A stretch of 64,000 bases of DNA from Sphagnum magellanicum. Taxonomy: Eukaryota > Streptophyta > Sphagnopsida > Sphagnales > Sphagnaceae. A program made the position numbers and the translations under genes. Shown piece by piece: positions 1 to 10,679 of the stretch. The stretch covers positions 10,664,001 through 10,728,000 of the forward strand of contig CM038910.1 of the NCBI GenBank assembly GCA_021904315.1, read 5' to 3'. The notes beneath the pieces were generated by a model. That model was not told the origin of the DNA. It made no database searches and saw only the letters and a program-made list of their open reading frames with translations. The first letter of the stretch is position 1. Every line of letters starts with the position of its first letter.

Positions 1-100
1 ATGTCAATTGGAATGTAAGTTGTCCAATGTAAAGTTGGTTATCAATTTAAACTTTGTAAAAAAGAAAATTGCTGCAAAATGAGGCCACAATTTAACATAC

Positions 101-2714
101 CAGTGGCTGTAAAGTTGATGGACTCCTGCATCATTGGTGCTTACATGAGCTTTGGCAAGATCCCACATCCAGTCCCTTTGGTTATTCTTGGGTGGAGTGA
201 ACACTCGCTTGCCACGACCAGTTGGGTCTTCTACTGCCAACTCAATAGCGCATGGCTTCAACACATTGTTCTTGTTCAGGAAGAAGATAGATCTGGTTGC
301 ATAAGTCTGGCTGTCAAATGATTCAAGCTCATTGATTTGTTTAACAACCGGTAGGTACAGATCATGATAGTCCAACACATAGAGTTTCTTCGCTTCCAAA
401 GCCTGTTAAGAACAACAAAAAGAAAAATAAACAAAAATTCATCTACGACAATCAGTACTAACTGAGAGCAACGAGAGTTCAGGGAAAGAAAAACACTTGT
501 TATAACCTGTATAATGAATGATCTAGAGTGCTCACCAATGCTGGGCTCTCTTTCCTTGCTGAAGGAAAAATCTCAAGAATCAAGTGATCTTTAGATCATT
601 GGAAAAGGACTCAATGTGAGCTTATGACTTAATCAGCTCGCATTTTGCCCATTTAAAATAAATAAATCATGTATTGAAATCAGATTATTAGTTTTACCTG
701 CTCAACAGACAATCCCTCGAGATATGGCTCAATATGACTGTGGGTTATGGCTGAGGTTGGATCACCATATCTTCCTTCAGGATCATTCAGCTCGCTGACA
801 ATAGGGAAAGACTGATCAATGGCAAAAGACAGCACATAGTTAGCATACTGTTGTTGTACTGCTTCCAGAAAAAACATCAAAAAGTTTCATTATGTCCACA
901 AGAAAGTCTTAGAACTAGCTGAAACAGAATCCAAAATTTACTAGGTGAATTTTGTCCTGAATATGATGAGAAGCTGATAATTGATAAATTACAACTGAGG
1001 ATCTGCAATTGTGCATGGACAACCCAAGACTGCATTCGTGACTTCATTAATTTTGAAGTTCCAAGTAAGCCTTTTTTGTTTCAAATTTTGTGCTGTAAAA
1101 GAATATTGAAACGGAAGTGGGATAAAAGTAGTATAAAAGAAATCATCATCATTGTCATCATGAAGGGTGAAGAACATGATTTAACTGTGAGAAGCTTGAT
1201 AAGAATTGGGTTGTTTCCAGCAATTCTCTGACGAGCGAATTCTTCATCTTCCTTCCAACCCTCCTCATTGTCTGCAATACCAACATAAAGAATTTTCCTT
1301 TGTATTTTGAGTCATGCTTATTCCTATGAACCTGCCTGGAGCTCCTGTTGTCAATACTTGTTCACAAAGTGGGTTATGCTCCATTAACACCCTTCATTTT
1401 CTCCCAAAAGTTTTCAAAATTCTTCATCATGAGTCACAAAGTGTAACACATTCACAAGGCGGAGTGCAGCAGAGTGGGTTACCCTCCATTAACACCCTTT
1501 TTTTTCCCCCAAAACTTTTGAAAATTCCCACCTGAATTCCCAACATCTCAAAACATGGAATGGCCTCAAGGCTGGCCCTTCTCCTATAAAATAAAAAACC
1601 AACATTGACCAAGAGAATTATTAACTCCACTACAGTTGCTGGAAACATGCTTCACAATTGCACTATCAGGTTTTGACAAAATGCTTCACAGTTTATGCTT
1701 CTTGGTTTGGATCAAATGCTTCACAATTTGCACTCTCAGCTTCAATGAAATGCTTAGACTGAGAAATGCTTTGAATTATTGATGGTTCAAAAATTTGTTT
1801 GGTGGTGGATTTCTTGAGCACGATTTGCTCCTGCCAAGAAATCATCAAATCTACAAGAGAGAAAAACACAAGGAGCTTCAGTAATGTGATGGGTGGTGGA
1901 CCGGTGAATTTTTTTTTCCCCCATAAAAGTGTGTTGCTTTTCTCAACAAAAAAAATTGGGAAAATTTTGGAAACTTCTGTTTTTCTAGTGCAAACTCGAC
2001 TAATTTTGCTAACTTTTGGAAAAACTGCCACATTTTTGATATCACAAATCCAGAAGAAAAAAAAAACCCTAGCACTTCCCATGACATACTCACAACAAAT
2101 GAGAAGTTGCAGTATTTGAGAATTGCTTGTTCACAAATTCTTGGGTGGATTTGTTGAGCATGAATTGTTGCTGCTGCTAAGAATTCATGAAATGGAAAAA
2201 AAAGGAAAGAAAACACAGTTGTACTTGGGAGCTTCAGGAGTGAGAAGAACTCACACGAAATGACTTGAGGGATTGTGAATTTGAGGACATCTTGGCGATC
2301 ATCAGCACCAAGGTTCTTGACAACTTGGAATGGATCCATCTTCTGGGTCTGATCCTTGGTGTCCTTAACTTCTTGCAGCTGCTTGGCAAGGTGAAGCCCA
2401 TCTTCATACAAGTTCCTCACCTCCTTGAAACTTCTAAACTCGTTGTTGCCACCGCTGAGAAGCTGCTCTATTGCAGGCACCAGATTATGAGCCGCAGAGG
2501 TCAACTGGTCCACCAGAAAATCCGACTGCTTTACCCCATCAAAGATCTCGTCTCTGGGAATGTAGAAATTCCTCAGCACCCTACGCTCCATCGTTGGATC
2601 TGCATGCCAAATGCGAAACCCCAGACGTAAATACTAGATCAATTGCAACAAAAATGTTCAGTACGTCACTAAGATCATGAGATTCTTCTTCAAGCAAGCA
2701 CACAGAAGAAGAAG

Positions 2715-2745
<31 letters not shown>

Positions 2746-3909
2746 GTTGAACACATGAAGAATTGAGGAAGAAGATCTAGAGAAAAAGAAAAGGAGCTGA
2801 ATGATCTGGGCAGTGGGGTGGGGGGGGGGGAGCTGGAGCTTCTTCTTCTTCTTCCTCTTACCGACGTCGTAGACGGGACGACCAGTTCTGCAACGACGCG
2901 GATACGGAAGCTCCTTGGAGCCACCCAAGTTGGGTCTCTTGTCTTCCGGTTTGGTAGGATCACCCAAGTCGTTGTAGATGGCGTAGTCGTAGATGCGATC
3001 CCACACTTGTCTCTCACCAAGTCCATCGCCGCGCAAGTTCGTCAATTCCGTCTCCCGTAGTTGCACAAGACCTGGCGGAGTTTGATCCGTGAGGAAAGCC
3101 TGGTTGCTGAAGAAGATGCGGTTGCACTGGTACTTTTTCTCATTGTACACCCAGGAGTTGCACGGGAAGAAGACTTGTGTTTTGTTGCCGGAGGAGTTGT
3201 CCGGGAGTGTGAGGGAGAGGGACTTGAGGAAGAACTCGTTCATGTGCTTGTTCCTCACGATGAAAGCTCCTGGCGTTCCGAAATCCTTGGGTACTAGCAA
3301 TGTGACTGGGTAGGTTACGTCCTCGGAGATCAGCGAGTCCTTCACCAGGTTCCAGTTCAACACTTCGCATTCCTTGCCCAACTTGCCGATCTTGGTACCG
3401 GGATCCACTTGATCGGAGCTCACCAGCTGCAACAGCACTTTGCGGTCGAGAAGAGCGTCGTCGGCATCGTCGGCAACGTCGGAGTTGATGTCCATCCAGT
3501 TCAACACGCTTCTCTTTCGCACTGTGAGCACGCCTTCCACGCTCACGTAGTCGCTTGTGTCCGCGTTTTCCGACAAGTGCAGCAAGTTCTGGAGTCCCTT
3601 GAACACAGTCTCGATACGCGACGACGACGCGCGAACCGCCAAACTCCGCATGTGCTTCTGACTCCCCATGACGTCCGGCTGTTGCACCGCGCGCCGCGAC
3701 TTCTTCACTAACACCGTCAGCCTCTTAGTCGACTCGCTCGCCAACATTGGTATCCCGGATTTCGTGAGCAACAACTGACTACAAGCTGCAGGTGCTGAGA
3801 TCGATGCAGCTGCTCGCTGAGGAGTCGTCGTCGCAGCAGCAACCACATGATTGCTGCCGGAAGAAGAGCAAACAGGCACAGCAGCAACCGACAGATTGCA
3901 AGTCGGCAT
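101..3909 (-). CDS. LOX: Plastid-type lipoxygenase, 5' portion (3' exons off the left edge)
   Basis: Lipoxygenases add O2 to linoleic/linolenic acid to give hydroperoxides, the entry to oxylipin and jasmonate/OPDA synthesis. Five coding exons are visible: 3909-2862, 2599-2255, 1271-1186, 811-698 and 402-101. All introns are GT-AG and the phases join without error, giving 631 complete codons. The first in-frame ATG is at 3909. Residues 1 to about 110 are Ser/Ala/basic-rich, like a plastid transit peptide. A PLAT/LH2-like domain covers about 120-270. Family motifs follow: LRETELTNLRGDGLGERQ, PYPRRCRTGRP, EDEEFARQRIAGNNP and LYVLDYHDLYLP. HQLYSHW gives the first two iron ligands, predicted His626 and His631. 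The window ends inside the next intron (donor at 100-99, Trp codon split), so the remaining His/Asn/Ile ligands and about 300 residues are outside. The transit-like N-terminus suggests a 13-LOX, but 9/13 specificity cannot be read here. Confidence 0.95.
1272..2254 (-). repeat. LOX intron 2 with two internal duplications
   Basis: This 983-bp intron holds two pairs of diverged direct repeats. The first pair is about 55 bp (1368-1422 and 1473-1527; shared core CTCCATTAACACCCTT). The second is about 100 bp (about 1796-1893 and 2139-2243) and shares GGATTT-TTGAGCA and GGAGCTTCAG. The right copy of the second pair ends beside the exon-2 donor at 2254. Several ATGCTTCACA motifs lie between 1640 and 1760. 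No coding sequence was seen. Confidence 0.7.
2704..2744 (+). repeat. (GAA)n microsatellite in LOX intron 1
   Basis: A near-perfect GAA/AAG run of about 13 units lies in the 262-bp intron 1 (2600-2861). On the transcribed strand it reads as a CTT/pyrimidine tract. A second low-complexity stretch in the same intron is the G run around 2817-2830. The poly-Ser and poly-Leu open frames here are artefacts of this repeat. Confidence 0.9.
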
Positions 3910-4520
3910 TTTTGTTGAAAGATCGAACAATCCCAGGGAGCTCCAAACACGAATGATCTAAGAAACCGTCCGAAATTCGACGTCCTCCTCCTCAACAAAA
4001 ACACGAGCTCTTCGCAAAAACTTGTGCGACGACGACGATGACCACACTACTTCTTCTTCTTCTTCTTCTTCTTACACCTCAAAAGAAACAACAATCTTGA
4101 GCTTTTCTTCTTCGCCTACACGAACTTCTACATCTATAGTTCTTCACTGTAAACCTTGATCCAGGCAAAAAGATCCTTGAGCTCAACGATTCATGACAAA
4201 AATCTTTATCACCTATAACAACTTCTTCTTCGTCAAAAACTTTGATTTGCAACCCAAAGCCTTCATGAGCTCAACAAAGACAAACATCCGATTCACCACC
4301 TACAACAGTTGATCACTGTAAGCCTTGATCCATGCAACAAAAAACCTTGAGCTCAACAAAGACACAAATCTTTCACCACCTACAACAGCAACTTCTTCTT
4401 TGATCTGCCCACCAAAAACATCAAAATCTTCCGAAACTTGAGAAACTTTGTGCAGTTCAAATACTAGAGTTGAGCTCCACAAATAACTACTACTGTAAAT
4501 CTTGAGCTGCAACAACTGCT
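3910..4520 (-). promoter_or_regulatory. LOX 5' flank/leader with degenerate tandem repeats
   Basis: This is the presumed leader and proximal promoter of the lipoxygenase. It holds a (CTT)n run at about 4050-4072. Three diverged units of about 60-110 bp follow between about 4145 and 4400, each with CTTGATCCA, CTTGAGCTCAAC and CACCACCTACAACA-like blocks; a partial unit lies near 4495. The transcription start cannot be fixed by eye. Confidence 0.5.
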
Positions 4521-5017
4521 ACTAACTTTACTACAACTAACTTACTTACTTTCTGCACCTCAGCATCATATCTCCTTCCAGAAATTCACACAAAGCAAAA
4601 GACCAGCTCTACAAAAATCATCAATCTTTTTTCTCCATCAAGCTCAAAAAGGGTCTTCATAAGAAAATGAAGCCAAAAAAGTCTTTGGGTGGTAAGTGGG
4701 TGAGCGTGTGGGGACAAAAGAGGGAAAAAATATTAAAAAACACCCAACAAAACTCATCACTTTCTTTACAATCTTCCAAGAAAAATAAATAAATAAATAA
4801 ATAACAATAGCTTATGAGCCTGAATTTGCCCACCCAATTGCAACATCTACCTATTATAGGTAATCTATAATGTCCATCCATGGTTTCTTGTTCCAATTCT
4901 GAGCATGTGCACAACAGACATTGACTTGTTTGGGGATGTTGGTTGAAACTACTTGAAGTGAGAAAAAAGAGTACAGATTTGAGGTAGGTACAAGTGGTGA
5001 GAATATGTATTAAAACA

Positions 5018-5049
<32 letters not shown>

Positions 5050-6540
5050 AGCTTGGACTCTTTACCCAACTTGTTAGTGGCTCTGTCCCTTATGGCAAGT
5101 TCTAGCATTCTAACCAGCACCAATTAAAATACCAAATGTTCGGTAAGTTGTAAGTTCATTCCAAGAGAATGAACTCACTTGCTCACTCACTCACTCAATC
5201 TTAATAACACCTGGTGAACATTCCTCAACATGTGGGACCAAATGAAATTTTACATAGGCTAGTCCAAGTCTCGTCTCCTTCTGTCTCTTCATTAGAGGAA
5301 AAGCCAGAGCCAACATGAATTTTTTATAAATATTAAGAGTTTGTCCTTTAAGTTTCAGGAAAAAAAAACTTATATACTTGCCTTGAGGTATGGAAAGATC
5401 CTTCTTGAGTAGGTACCTTACTTTTGTTCTCTCCTTTTGATTTGTTTTGAGCCAGTCCAAAAGCCAGTTGATCCAAGGCAAAACCAAAAAGAAAAGGCCA
5501 TAAGAGAGGGAAGACTTTTTTTAGATTGGATCAAACCCAATCATGAGGGAAAAAGAAAATGATGAACATGCATGCATATACCCACTTTGAGGGGGAAAAA
5601 AACACCATACCTACCCACATAAATTACCTACCCACCCAAGTTACTTATGTGCTTGGAGTGCCTAACTAGGTTGGTCTTCACATAAGGTGAGGAACATGGG
5701 CTAGGAATGAAACTAGTTTGATTTGGAGTTTGGGAGGGTTTTGTAGTTTGATTCATATCTTTTTGTAGTTCAAAAGTGGTAGTCCCAATTTTGGGTCCTC
5801 CCACTGTTTTCAACCAAACTGACTGAGTATCGATCCCAGTTAGAGTCCTGTTTGTGGATTTCCGAATTATTCCTTGAAAGTTTCATGCTTGATAGAGAAG
5901 GGATCAACAAAACCCTTGATACCTATCTAGTTTTTTAAAAAATGAATTTAGCACTCTACACTAATATAATCTTGGGATACATTCCAAAATAAAGATGTAA
6001 AATAGAACAAGGTCATGCCATGACACTTGCATTGTTTTTTAGTTAGTTTAAATTTACAATTAGAAATATGATATTGTTGGTTATAATATACAAAAAAAAA
6101 TGAATTTACTTGAAAAAAAAACACTAAAACTTCAACTAAACCAAAAGTTGCACTAGAATCATATAAAATGAAATATCCCAAAATTAATGAGAATAGGTTT
6201 TTGATATAACGGAGGTGTGGAATCATTTGCCTCATTTTACTTACTTCTAGAGCTTTAAGTTCTAGCCTTTTGAGATTTTTCCGATCTATGAAGTAATTTT
6301 CATGGGTGTGTTTGAACATCATTGATTTCTCACTTCAAGGTCCAAGCTGCTTCTGGTGTTAAGGTGTTCTAGTCCCATGTGAATGCATGCATGGCCTAGT
6401 AACAACACTGCAAAGATCTAATCCTTAGAATACATGTGTCAATGCACTTCACATGGGTCCTTTGAAATCAGCTACCTCAAAACCCTCTTCTGTATACACA
6501 CAAGGGTTATAGTATTAGTATATTAATATATATAAAGGGT
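4521..6540. other. Intergenic, no gene seen
   Basis: AT-rich sequence between the lipoxygenase and a small retroelement fossil. It contains a (TA)n microsatellite at about 5019-5042 and short AAAT runs near 4783-4803. Short open frames in several directions lack family motifs or splice structure and are treated as chance. Confidence 0.6.
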
Positions 6541-6552
6541 GTTGAATACAGC

Positions 6553-6850
6553 TTGCATGTAGATGCATTGACAAAAATGTTATGGCCGATGAAATTGCTG
6601 CACATGGTGCATCGTCTGAATTTGTTTTCCTCGTTATCTTTAGTGAAGGAAGAGTTCAATGTGTATTTCATACGCAGAGTTCTAGCACATTACTCGTGTA
6701 CTTTGTCTTCATATCAAAAGAGGGAACACTCTTGTCAAGGCTTCTTCTCATTTGACCGCTTGCAAATGCTTTCAAAAGTGCTCCACACTCTTTCTCATAT
6801 TCTAGAATTCAGTCTGTTGGATTTTGTTCTACTCACAATGTGAGTGATAA
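6553..6850 (+). mobile_element. Copia-like LTR retrotransposon fossil (pol 3' tail)
   Basis: The frame starting at about 6556 resembles the C-terminal end of Copia Pol (RNase H tail), with VDALTKMLWPMKLLHMVHRL where the family usually has ADxLTKxL. A TGTTGG-type sequence at about 6810 could mark the start of a 3' LTR, but no partner was seen. It is a short, broken remnant with the rest of the element missing. Its age is uncertain, probably old. Confidence 0.4.
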
Positions 6851-9800
6851 TTCACAATTGTATCTAACCTATGAGATGTTAGATGAAAATGTTTGAATGA
6901 ATTATTTGAATAGCCAAAAATTTCAGGTATTTTTAAAATAAGAAGTTATCATATGTTGATTCTAGAAGTTAAACTTTGTTGCTTTGTCACAACATTGAAA
7001 AAAGAAACGTCAGACCTAGCCAAACAACATTTCAAAAAGTTTGTATGATTGATTCATTAAAAAAATTGTGAAACCTTGAAAATTGAAATATTCACTCCAA
7101 AAATGAAAACATAAAAATCTCAATATTCTCTCATCTATACGTGTTTCAAGAGGACAACTTGGACAAAGCAAATAGGACAAAATGAAATGTTAGTCATCAT
7201 AAATTTCATGGGTCATAATTTGACAATAATAATAATATGAAATTCATTTTTTCTAAGTTTTTATGAAATAGACACAAATGTCATTCATTTATTTGTATTG
7301 ATTGAATATCAATGTCATATTCATTATTAAAATTTATTGGTGTTATTTAAACACAAATGTTGTATGTCCATTCGTATTGTTTACACACGAAAATCGTGCA
7401 CACAAAAATGTATGATTGTCACATTTAAATAATACACAACAATCGTTTACATGAATTTGAAATGAACTCATGAAACCTTTAAATTTGAGAACTTTGAAAA
7501 TTTCATGCAAATTTATTGAGATCTTGACAACACCATAATGAAAAATTGATGAGAACAAATTGAAAACAACAAAAATCCAAAAAATCTAACATATCCTCCC
7601 CACTCTCCCCAAAAGAAAAAAATCAGGTCTATTATGTGGATACTAGAATTCTTCGCTAATGATGAAGGTTGAAATCTTCTCTCTTGATTCAAGTGACATA
7701 CAACATAGTCAACATTATTACAAAACCCCTATTCTCATTGTAGTCACATCAAAACCTGTTGGGGTAGAACCCCAAGATTGGGGGCCCTTTCAAGAACAAG
7801 GGAGTTAGATGGTAATCCAATCCTAGCATAACATTTTGGGAATGTCTCCCATGCATGGGCTGTGTACCCATGTTTAAGCACTAAGCACATGTCATCATGA
7901 ACTTAAACACATGTAGATGACGAGATGGGTGTTATGCTTACTCCTTGTGTATAAGAATGGGAAGGATCTTAAACCTAAAAAGGAGGCATAATTTGGCTCC
8001 AACACTTAAAAAGCAAAATGTAAAATATTTCCTCTTTTCTAGGAGGGATATTCATGGACATAAGGTGCACTCCAAATACATTAGGGACAATATGTCTGAG
8101 TGCTTTACATTCACTAGAACATGTGCTGCTCTTTTGGAGTTGGGTTGTATGCTCTCTCTATTCTGATTCTTTTGGTGTACTATATAGGTACTCTTCTTTT
8201 GGAAGGAAAGTCGAGGGGTGGAAGTCTGGAGACTGGGATTGTATTCTTTAGTGTAATATATTCTGTTCTAGTCCCACATGTTTTTCCTCATCGACCGTAC
8301 TAACAAGGGAAACCGCCTTTGGAAAGTCAGGTCAAAGTGACGCCACTCTTGTAGTTGGTACTTGGCTCTATTTCAATGTTGGTACATGCGCACATGAAAA
8401 AAGCATTGGAAGTAATTTCTTGGTAGGATGTACATTCTGACTTATAGTGTTTGAGAGTAACACTGAAATTTTAATAAAAGAAAAGACTAGCGAGATTTCA
8501 ACCACCACAGTTGAACGGCAAACCTTAAAAGTAAAGGGACTTAAGATTGAGACTGAGATAGTCTAGACACCTTACACTTACCCACAACCTTGATGTCCCA
8601 TAACCTTTCAGTAACCTTGGTCATGACTTAATCACAAGCTTCAAACTAAGGTTTGTGAAAAGAACACACCTTGTATGTTTTTTCAAAGTACATCATGTAG
8701 GACATTAAATGAGTCATGACTAAATTATATTATTCTTTTTCTTTAGAAAGCACCATCATAAATATAGCAACTCCACAACCTCACAACTATGACCTACTCA
8801 TTGAACTCATTTAATGAAATTTGCACTAAATCAAATTCTATGTTGATGTTCACAAATCATCACTTTTTTTACATCTTCCTATGGTGATAGTCACTTTGGT
8901 TGCATAAGTCATTTCCTTTTTAAAAAGCATTAACCATGTGGGGGTGTGAAACTTGGATGTTGTCAAATTGCATTGTACAATGTCAATTTTTTTTGGAATT
9001 TGGAATTTTTTAACCATTCACTTTTTTAATTTCATATTTTTTCAAAATTTTGGTGAAAATGCTATGCAAGTATGGTAACTGATATTCAGACTAATACCAT
9101 TCTTATATCAAGCACATGTTTTACATATCAATGTTGTGCTTGTAAGTCTAAATCATTTACACTTACATGTCCTAACTTTTTACATGAAGCCAATGTAAAT
9201 ATTTATAAAATATATTTACATAGTCCCATGCGATTGTTTTGGGGTGTGTAAATATAGATATTATATACCCTTAATGATGTTACTTTCTTTCAAATGCATA
9301 TTAATTAGTTGTGCATGCATTCTAAAGTTTAATATTTTTTTTTTTGCAATGGGTCACTTTTTGATTGGCCCTTTAGAAAAAAATCATGATGTTTTTATAC
9401 TCCTCATACATTGTCATTTTCTATGGTGGCAGTATTCTAGGAATATTTTGAATGCACATTTTGCCTCACTTCATGGCTTGAATAGAATGTTTATTCCTAA
9501 CTTTGTTCATCACCATTTTTGGCTCAAACTTTTACAAAAGCTCAGATACTTATTGTGATTCATATTAATTAATTTAATTAGTTATGATGCATCCCAAAGC
9601 ACAAATGTTTCAATTTTTTTTGAATTGTTTTTTGGTAATGGACCATTTGGTTGGTCTATCAAATCCCTCCACCTCCCAATTAGAAATCATATTTTTTTCA
9701 TTGTTTTACATAATCATATAAAACCATATAAGTGTATTTGTTTTACTATTTGACATGACATAAAATAAATTTACACAATTTTACACTTACACATAGTGCA

Positions 9801-10480
9801 AGTCCTAAACCAGTGCCATACCAAACACTGGGTTGTTGTACATACAACTTTCAATTGTATGAAACTTTCAACAATCTTGGGTTGTTCCTAAATCTCATGT
9901 TAGTTATGGTTTTAGTATTTTATATATACAATCTGGTTGTGTGCAACAATTCTACCCATCATAATTCTTTTTTTGCTATAGATGTGAAGTTACAGTAAGT
10001 TGCTTAATTACACATTAATCACACACTAATTATCACACAAACATTTGCACACAACATTGCAACAAATCAATAACCAAACTTCAAGACAATTCACCCATGG
10101 GGATCAATCACACATAAAATCTCATAATATCCCAAAACTCAATTGCGTTAAAATACACAAAACAACAAACTTTACAAATTGCTTTCAAAGTTCTTGCTTG
10201 CTGATCTCTTTAACAAATTGTGAAATCCACAATGCAAAACATTGGTGTAGGAAACTTGCATGTGATTGATACCTACCTACCCATCTCCCTACATGTGCAT
10301 TTTGCCTCACCCTAAACCCATGTCAACAAAACAGCAAGCAAAACTCTCTAAGTTAAGTAGAACCTGGGGCTTTTGAAATCTTCCTCTGTCTAGAGTTGGG
10401 AGATTCAACACCCATTACAGTCCATGTCTATTGTGCCAGACCCAGAAGCAGGTCTATCCAGAACCTGCCAGAGAGCCTGC
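6851..10480. other. Intergenic, AT-rich, no gene seen
   Basis: There are no frames with recognisable domains. About 7758-8400 has features that could belong to a solitary LTR (TGTTGGGG start, a TATATA box near 8176), but no end or target-site duplication could be identified. The rest is AT-rich unique-looking sequence. Confidence 0.5.
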
Positions 10481-10489
10481 CTGGTACCC

Positions 10490-10679
10490 TGAACTTGCCA
10501 ACACTGATCAAAACAGGAAGCAAGCTTGCACCAAGCACCATGAATGTCAGCAAGCTTGCACCAAGCTTGCACCATGGATGCCAGAAGGCTTGCACCAAGC
10601 ACCCTGGATGATGCAAGCAAGCAAGCTTGCAGCGAGCAGTTTGGATGCCAGCAAAGCTTGCAGCAAGCAAGGGCTCGGC
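10490..10679. repeat. AAGCTTGCACCAAGC minisatellite next to the lipase stop codon
   Basis: Degenerate units of about 20-35 bp are built on AAGCTTGCA(C/G)C and GGATGCCAG. They fill about 10515-10675 and stop about five bases short of the lipase stop codon (10682-10680). In the transcript they would form the first part of the 3' UTR, with many complementary GCTTGC/GCAAGC pairs able to fold. Confidence 0.75.

Noticed and set aside
134-382. Naming the coiled-coil gene (at 46946-50247) FLX-like; the coordinates here are residue numbers of its product
   Set aside because: Only weak coiled-coil resemblance. The Cys-rich N-terminus and short length do not fit that family, so no symbol was given.
680-880. 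LOX exon 4 starting at 858 or 862
   Set aside because: Those acceptors break the reading phase. The acceptor before 811 gives phase 0 and the expected spacing LLT-SFPIVSEL.
2581-3026. Coding extension of LOX exon 1 across the poly-Ser/poly-Leu stretch
   Set aside because: This is intron 1. The GTAAG donor at 2861 and acceptor at 2600 restore the conserved LOX sequence, and the Ser run is a (GAA)n repeat.
7758-8400. Possible solitary LTR
   Set aside because: A TGTTGG start and a TATA-like box are present, but no matching end, target duplication or second copy was found.
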